Below are positions 60,196 to 64,000 of a stretch of DNA of 64,000 nt, piece by piece. The position numbers and the translations under genes were made by a program. Each line of letters begins with the position of its first letter. The stretch's first letter is position 1. This DNA is from Thalassotalea nanhaiensis (GTDB lineage: Bacteria > Pseudomonadota > Gammaproteobacteria > Enterobacterales > Alteromonadaceae): the NCBI RefSeq assembly GCF_031583575.1, contig NZ_CP134146.1, positions 2,790,001-2,854,000 on the forward strand. Reading direction: 5' to 3'. The notes beneath the pieces were generated by a model that did no database searches, was not told the DNA's origin, and was given only the letters and a program-made list of their open reading frames with translations.

Positions 60196-61326
60196 TTACC
60201 CAGCATCACTTACGGGTAGACCAGCATTATTTTTTTTCTGTTTAATTAATTTATACACACCAACAGTAAATAACGGGATGAAGAACACCGCAATAAAGGT
60301 TAAAAATAAAAATTTATAACCAGCCAATATTAACCCTACTATTCCCATTGTCGATAGTAATAAACTTAACAATACCATGCTACCTGCCACCCCAGCGTGT
60401 TGTGTGGCAGTTAATGATTTGCCACTTCGCTCAGACATATAATTATCTATACGCTCAACAAAGCCCTGCATCATACCTACACCCGTTTGCAAAATTAAAA
60501 CAAACAAAATCACCACATAAATATCAATTAACCAGCTAGAACCTAATTTTTCTAAAAGCCAATATACAGGTACTTCTGCGCCAGAGTTAAGCACCTCTGG
60601 GTAGTGTGAAACTAAAGCATAATGTAAAGCAATTAAAGGCAGTACACCAACTAGAGCAGCGCTAATGCCGGCAACAAATGACTCATTGGTTTTCTTTATA
60701 TGGCGTCCTGCAAACAATAACAAAGGAAAGAAAGCAACATTGACCATAGCATACTGAGCTCCTACAGCTAACGGCGCTGTTGATACAACATCATTAGCAA
60801 TTTCAGTACTTACAACATCACCCAGATTCAAAAATACATAGCCGACAATGATGGCCAAAATGATCAATAAAGATACGGACGCAACTGCCATCGATTTTTC
60901 AATAAACTCTCGGCCTTTATAGGTGAAAAAAATCACCACTGATAATAAAGCAAGTTGCCCAATATAAGGACTGATAGATAAGTATTCACCAATAACAGTA
61001 CCTGCTGCAGTAGACGAGATCGCGACAACAATGATCATTGACAGTAAGATAGCTATTTCATAAAGCCACCATAACTTGCCTAAAATAATTTTACTAAACT
61101 GGCGATAGTCATACGCTTGATATGCTCTGGATAACTCAAAACATAAAAATATAACGGCCATAATAACGGTTGCGATGCTTGCGATTGCTATAAAGCCACC
61201 TAATGGCCCGTTAATCGTTACGTATTGCACCAACTCAACACCGGATCCCATTGAGCCACCAAAGAATACGGAGAGCCAAACGGCCGCTGGTATTAAAATC
61301 ACACGAGAAAAATAAGAATTTGCCAC
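60196..61326 (-). CDS. YkvI-family membrane permease
   Basis: A 376-residue inner-membrane protein with about 10–11 helices. GGSMGSGVELVQYVTINGPLGGF near the N terminus is the glycine-rich first-helix break typical of APC-superfamily transporters, and the overall pattern fits the YkvI family. Internal helices carry AAGTVIGEYLSISPYIGQL and MVNVAFFPLLLFAGRHI. Substrate unknown; amino-acid-like solutes are plausible from the fold and context. Starts at GTG (61324–61326). Two palindromes lie in the divergent gap. Confidence 0.75.
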   Translation of the reverse strand: MANSYFSRVILIPAAVWLSVFFGGSMGSGVELVQYVTINGPLGGFIAIASIATVIMAVIFLCFELSRAYQAYDYRQFSKIILGKLWWLYEIAILLSMIIVVAISSTAAGTVIGEYLSISPYIGQLALLSVVIFFTYKGREFIEKSMAVASVSLLIILAIIVGYVFLNLGDVVSTEIANDVVSTAPLAVGAQYAMVNVAFFPLLLFAGRHIKKTNESFVAGISAALVGVLPLIALHYALVSHYPEVLNSGAEVPVYWLLEKLGSSWLIDIYVVILFVLILQTGVGMMQGFVERIDNYMSERSGKSLTATQHAGVAGSMVLLSLLLSTMGIVGLILAGYKFLFLTFIAVFFIPLFTVGVYKLIKQKKNNAGLPVSDAG

Positions 61327-61407
61327 AACAACCTCATTAAATATTTATTTTTTATGCTCTGTAACCATTGTCTATTAATTTTATTTTAATATAGATACAG
61401 CAAAAGT

Positions 61408-61428
61408 AAACTGAGCCTAACTCATTAT
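61408..61428. promoter_or_regulatory. 21-bp palindromic operator, site 3
   Basis: AAACTGAGC-CTA-ACTCATTAT lies 81 bases upstream of the permease start, in the divergent permease/MaoC gap. Confidence 0.55.
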
Positions 61429-61562
61429 TAACATGCAATCAATAAAAAATATGCTTACCTCCTCCGGCAACCATTGAACTCAATGAAAGCAATAACAGTT
61501 CATTTAACCTATCCGAATGTTAATTTGTTGATAACTACTTGCATAGTTTACAAAACAAGATA

Positions 61563-61583
61563 CTATTGAGTTAAGCTCATTAA
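61563..61583. promoter_or_regulatory. 21-bp palindromic operator, site 4
   Basis: CTATTGAGT-TAA-GCTCATTAA lies 39 bases upstream of MaoC gene 2. With site 3 it frames the divergent promoters, 155 bp apart start to start. Confidence 0.65.
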
Positions 61584-61622
61584 TGCGCTTTTATAGCAAA
61601 GGATCAAAGAGTTCAGTAAATT

Positions 61623-62042
61623 ATGACTACCAAAACTTATATTGGCGATACTATTATCAAGCAGTTACGTCTAACGATAGAGGATATTGCCAATGGTGCA
61701 AGTGCGCTGGGTGATACTAACCCAATTCACTTTAACCATGATGAAGCAATTAAAGCAGGTTACTCTGGAATTATAGCCAGTGGCGCTCATACATCTGGTT
61801 TATGTGGTGGTGCCCTAACCCAAAAATTTCAACATTCGGGCCCATTTATGGGGCTGGATTGTAGTTATCGATTCCATAAAGCTGTACTACCTAATGAACA
61901 GTTAACAATCACTTGGACAACAACTCTCATCGAGCATAAAACTAAATTAAAAGGTCATCTGGCATATTTTGAAGGCCAAATGACTGACAGTTCTGACAAA
62001 ATATTAATTTCAGCAACCATGAAAGTATTGTTGTTAGATTAA
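61623..62042 (+). CDS. MaoC-family (R)-enoyl-CoA-hydratase-like protein
   Basis: A 139-residue hot-dog hydratase with the intact catalytic pair D31 and H36 in DTNPIHFNHDEAIKAGYSG, followed by IASGAHTSGL. The length fits R-specific enoyl-CoA hydratase (PhaJ about 134). It should hydrate an unsaturated acyl-CoA to the (R)-3-hydroxyacyl-CoA. It is followed 59 bp downstream by the MFS gene. Two of the shared palindromes lie upstream. Confidence 0.88.
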   Translation: MTTKTYIGDTIIKQLRLTIEDIANGASALGDTNPIHFNHDEAIKAGYSGIIASGAHTSGLCGGALTQKFQHSGPFMGLDCSYRFHKAVLPNEQLTITWTTTLIEHKTKLKGHLAYFEGQMTDSSDKILISATMKVLLLD

Positions 62043-62101
62043 AATGTTTCAAAATTAATACGTAAACATCACTTCATTTATAAAAACAAGAGTATTGTTT
62101 T

Positions 62102-63376
62102 ATGTTTAACTTTTCTTTTTTTACCCATTGGCAACAGCGTTACAATATTACAATTTTGTGTACGGTTGCGTTATTTATTTGCTTTATCGACAGGGTTAAT
62201 ATTTCTGTCGCTATACTGCCGATGCAAGCTGAATTTGGTTGGAATGATACGGTAAAAGGCATGGTTTTAGCCTCATTCTTTATTGGCTATATGCTGATGC
62301 AAATTGTTGGCGGAGTGTTAGCAAGTAAGTTTGGTGGCAAAGTAGTTCTTGGCAGCGCCGTGATCTTTTGGTCGATCTTCACAATATTAACGCCGATCTT
62401 AGCAATGGCGTCATTACCTATGCTAATACTAGGGCGAATATTGCTTGGGCTAGGAGAAGGCGCCAGCGTACCGTCAGCATATTCTTTATTTAAACATTGG
62501 GTACCAAAATCTGAGCAAGCAAGAACAATAACTATCTTTTCCAGTGGTGCGCCGTTAGGCACTATTGTAGGTCTTGTCGCCTCCGGCTGGATTATTAACC
62601 ATTATGATTGGGCCATGGTATTTTATATTTTTGGTTCGTTAGGCTTTATCTGGATTATATTTTGGCTATTATTCGCCTATTCAAAACCCAAAGATAATCC
62701 TAATATCTGCCAACAAGAACTCGCGTTAATTTATTCAGAAAAAGAAGAAATTAAACAGCATGAGCCTGTGCCATGGAAACAGTTTTTCAACAAAGCTCCA
62801 GTACTAGCATTATTTTATACCGCATTTACCACACAATGGACGCTGTATTTATTTCTTGCTTGGTTACCAAGCTATTTTGCCGATGTTCATGGTTTTAGCA
62901 TTACCCAAGCCGGCCTTTCGTCAGCGGCGCCTTGGTTAACCATGATAATTATGATGAATGTTGCAGGTATCGTTTCTGACAAACTTATTAAATCAGGAAA
63001 GTCAGCCGGTTTTACGCGCAAGCTAGTTCAAAGTATCGGCTTATTTGGCTCGGCTTTATTTTTATTTTTGTCGCTGTATGTTACTGAGCCAATGATGGCC
63101 GTTATTTGTACCTGTGGCGCTCTTGGAGCATTATCCTTTTGTTATTCAGGATACACGGTTAATCCCATGGACATTGCTCCAAAACACTCAGAATCATTGT
63201 TTGGTGTGGTAAATACTGCAGCGACCTTACCAGGTATATTGGCAGTTGCAGTTACGGGCTGGCTAGTTGATGTAACCAATAGTTATAATTCGGCGTTTAT
63301 TCTAGCCGCGGTGATCAGTATTAGTGGTGCCTTAGTGTTTATTAAGTACGGTACGGGTAAAAAGATAATCGATTAA
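62102..63376 (+). CDS. MFS transporter, anion:cation symporter (ACS) type
   Basis: A 424-residue 12-helix major facilitator. The N terminus FICFIDRVNISVAILPMQ and the loop motif VGGVLASKFGGKVVLG place it in the ACS family (SLC17-like), which imports organic anions such as hexuronates, 4-hydroxyphenylacetate, tartrate or sialate. LILGRILLGLGEGASVPSAY and PLGTIVGLVASGWI are conserved helix motifs. It probably shares a transcript with the MaoC gene upstream and could import the pathway's acidic substrate. Confidence 0.9.
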   Translation: MFNFSFFTHWQQRYNITILCTVALFICFIDRVNISVAILPMQAEFGWNDTVKGMVLASFFIGYMLMQIVGGVLASKFGGKVVLGSAVIFWSIFTILTPILAMASLPMLILGRILLGLGEGASVPSAYSLFKHWVPKSEQARTITIFSSGAPLGTIVGLVASGWIINHYDWAMVFYIFGSLGFIWIIFWLLFAYSKPKDNPNICQQELALIYSEKEEIKQHEPVPWKQFFNKAPVLALFYTAFTTQWTLYLFLAWLPSYFADVHGFSITQAGLSSAAPWLTMIIMMNVAGIVSDKLIKSGKSAGFTRKLVQSIGLFGSALFLFLSLYVTEPMMAVICTCGALGALSFCYSGYTVNPMDIAPKHSESLFGVVNTAATLPGILAVAVTGWLVDVTNSYNSAFILAAVISISGALVFIKYGTGKKIID

Positions 63377-63413
63377 GTGTATTGTTAGAAAATAGACTTT
63401 ATTCAAAACAAAA

Positions 63414-63439
63414 AAATGCCGGTATAAAAACCGGCATTT
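63414..63439. terminator. Bidirectional terminator between MFS and porin genes
   Basis: AAATGCCGG (63414–63422) and CCGGCATTT (63431–63439) form a 9-bp stem with an 8-base loop, with A/T runs on both sides, 38 bases after the MFS stop codon. Confidence 0.88.
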
Positions 63440-63463
63440 AATTTCGTCTCATACCCAGTTAGG

Positions 63464-64000
63464 CTAAAGCGTGATACGAAACCTTACACTTGCGACAAAC
63501 GCACTGTCATCTTCAGCGTTAGTGTGTGGATCAATAATGTATTGAAAGTTTGGTGTTATTTGTACGGTTTCAGCCAACTGAAAACGGTAAAATGTTTCAA
63601 AGGTGGTGGTATATTCATTAGCGGCAAAACCGACATCGTATAACGGCTCGATGATTTTACCGTGATTTATCGCCATACCAAATAAATCAGAACGATCTTC
63701 AAAATACTTAATAAAACCAATATTTACTTCCTGCTCATACAATTGCACATCATTTGCTGAGTCTGCATCAGAGAAACCTAACTGGCTAAATATCATCCAT
63801 TCCATGTTCCAGGTCCAGTTAAAGCCAAATACTACACCGTACGAGTCAGAGTCTGCCCCCTTTACTTTACGTTCATCGACTTGCCATAAAGTTACATGAA
63901 AGTTTTTAAAATATCGGTCATTTCGTGTTGGTGACCAACCAAATTCAGCATATTTATAAAGCTCGTCAGTGCCCTCTTCAAAAAACTCTAAATCATCAGT
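63464..64000 (-). CDS. Outer-membrane porin, OprB-like (partial, 5' end outside)
   Basis: The C-terminal 178 residues of a beta-barrel protein. The frame is open to the window edge, well upstream of the internal Met at 63805. Alternating aromatic/polar strands (WNMEWMIFSQLGFSDADS, EVNIGFIKYFEDRSDLFGMA, TTTFETFYRFQLAETVQITP) and the ending NFQYIIDPHTN…SVRFRITL match the C-terminal part of carbohydrate-selective OprB porins. The family call rests on the end only. It converges on the MFS transporter gene. Confidence 0.75.
   Translation of the reverse strand, partial: TDDLEFFEEGTDELYKYAEFGWSPTRNDRYFKNFHVTLWQVDERKVKGADSDSYGVVFGFNWTWNMEWMIFSQLGFSDADSANDVQLYEQEVNIGFIKYFEDRSDLFGMAINHGKIIEPLYDVGFAANEYTTTFETFYRFQLAETVQITPNFQYIIDPHTNAEDDSAFVASVRFRITL

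Noticed and set aside
34046-63376. Steroid or phytanate side-chain degradation cluster (AMACR, MaoC, TetR, TonB receptors)
   Set aside because: No acyl-CoA dehydrogenase, thiolase, Rieske oxygenase or acyl-CoA synthetase is present, and dadA, RidA and the deacylase-like gene point to amino acid derivatives. It cannot be excluded fully.

Overview
The window is AT-rich DNA from the chromosome of a marine gammaproteobacterium, most likely an Alteromonadales species of the Colwellia/Thalassotalea type. This is inferred from protein families and gene order (fadR/nhaB divergent pair followed by dsbB, ycgN–lytic transglycosylase–ycgL–rnd, DUF3718, paralogous TonB-dependent receptors, FadR and a PsrA-like regulator together). 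No database search was possible. I see no insertion sequence, prophage, integrase or CRISPR array.

Positions 1–34 kb are mostly core housekeeping genes. They include a ParA-family ATPase with a small overlapping partner, a PilZ protein, a gamma-carbonic-anhydrase-like protein, a DTW-domain tRNA-modification protein, YcgN, a lytic transglycosylase, YcgL and RNase D. An ATP-grasp enzyme, M1 and M2 metallopeptidases, RNase T, peroxiredoxin, monothiol glutaredoxin, FadR, NhaB and DsbB follow. Next come a DASS transporter, NagZ with a PsrA-like TetR regulator, a hibernation factor, a DEAD-box helicase, an exported amidohydrolase with an AraC regulator, GltX and a 2Fe-2S ferredoxin. Four near-identical tRNA-Val(UAC) genes share one very strong promoter. 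Intergenic gaps hold intrinsic terminators and several families of dispersed palindromic repeats.

Positions 34–64 kb form an accessory catabolic region. It has two paralogous TonB-dependent receptors, an exported M19-type dipeptidase homologue, a lipoprotein of the N-acyl-D-amino-acid deacylase type, a DadA-type D-amino acid dehydrogenase, RidA next to a fused indolepyruvate/2-oxoacid:ferredoxin oxidoreductase, and an AMACR-like CoA-racemase. It also has an FMN 2-hydroxyacid-oxidase homologue, two MaoC-type proteins, a BisC-type molybdoenzyme, an MBL-fold hydrolase, a YkvI-like permease, an MFS transporter and the end of an outer-membrane porin. TetR, Crp/Fnr and AraC regulators are interspersed. 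Read together, the genes fit outer-membrane import and breakdown of N-acylated or peptide-bound (D-)amino acids: hydrolysis, then D-amino acid to imine/2-oxoacid (DadA, RidA), then acyl-CoA (oxidoreductase), then CoA-ester processing.

Two points make the region stand out. First, a 21-bp palindrome (TTAATGAGT-N3-ACTCATTAA type) recurs upstream of both receptor genes and twice between the divergent permease and MaoC genes, with weaker copies near the TetR gene and the FMN enzyme. It looks like a local regulon. Second, several enzymes lack residues normally essential in their families: metal ligands in the M19 homologue, His and Tyr in the FMN enzyme, Asp in one MaoC protein and the first metal His in the deacylase-like lipoprotein. 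The pathway may therefore act on an unusual substrate.
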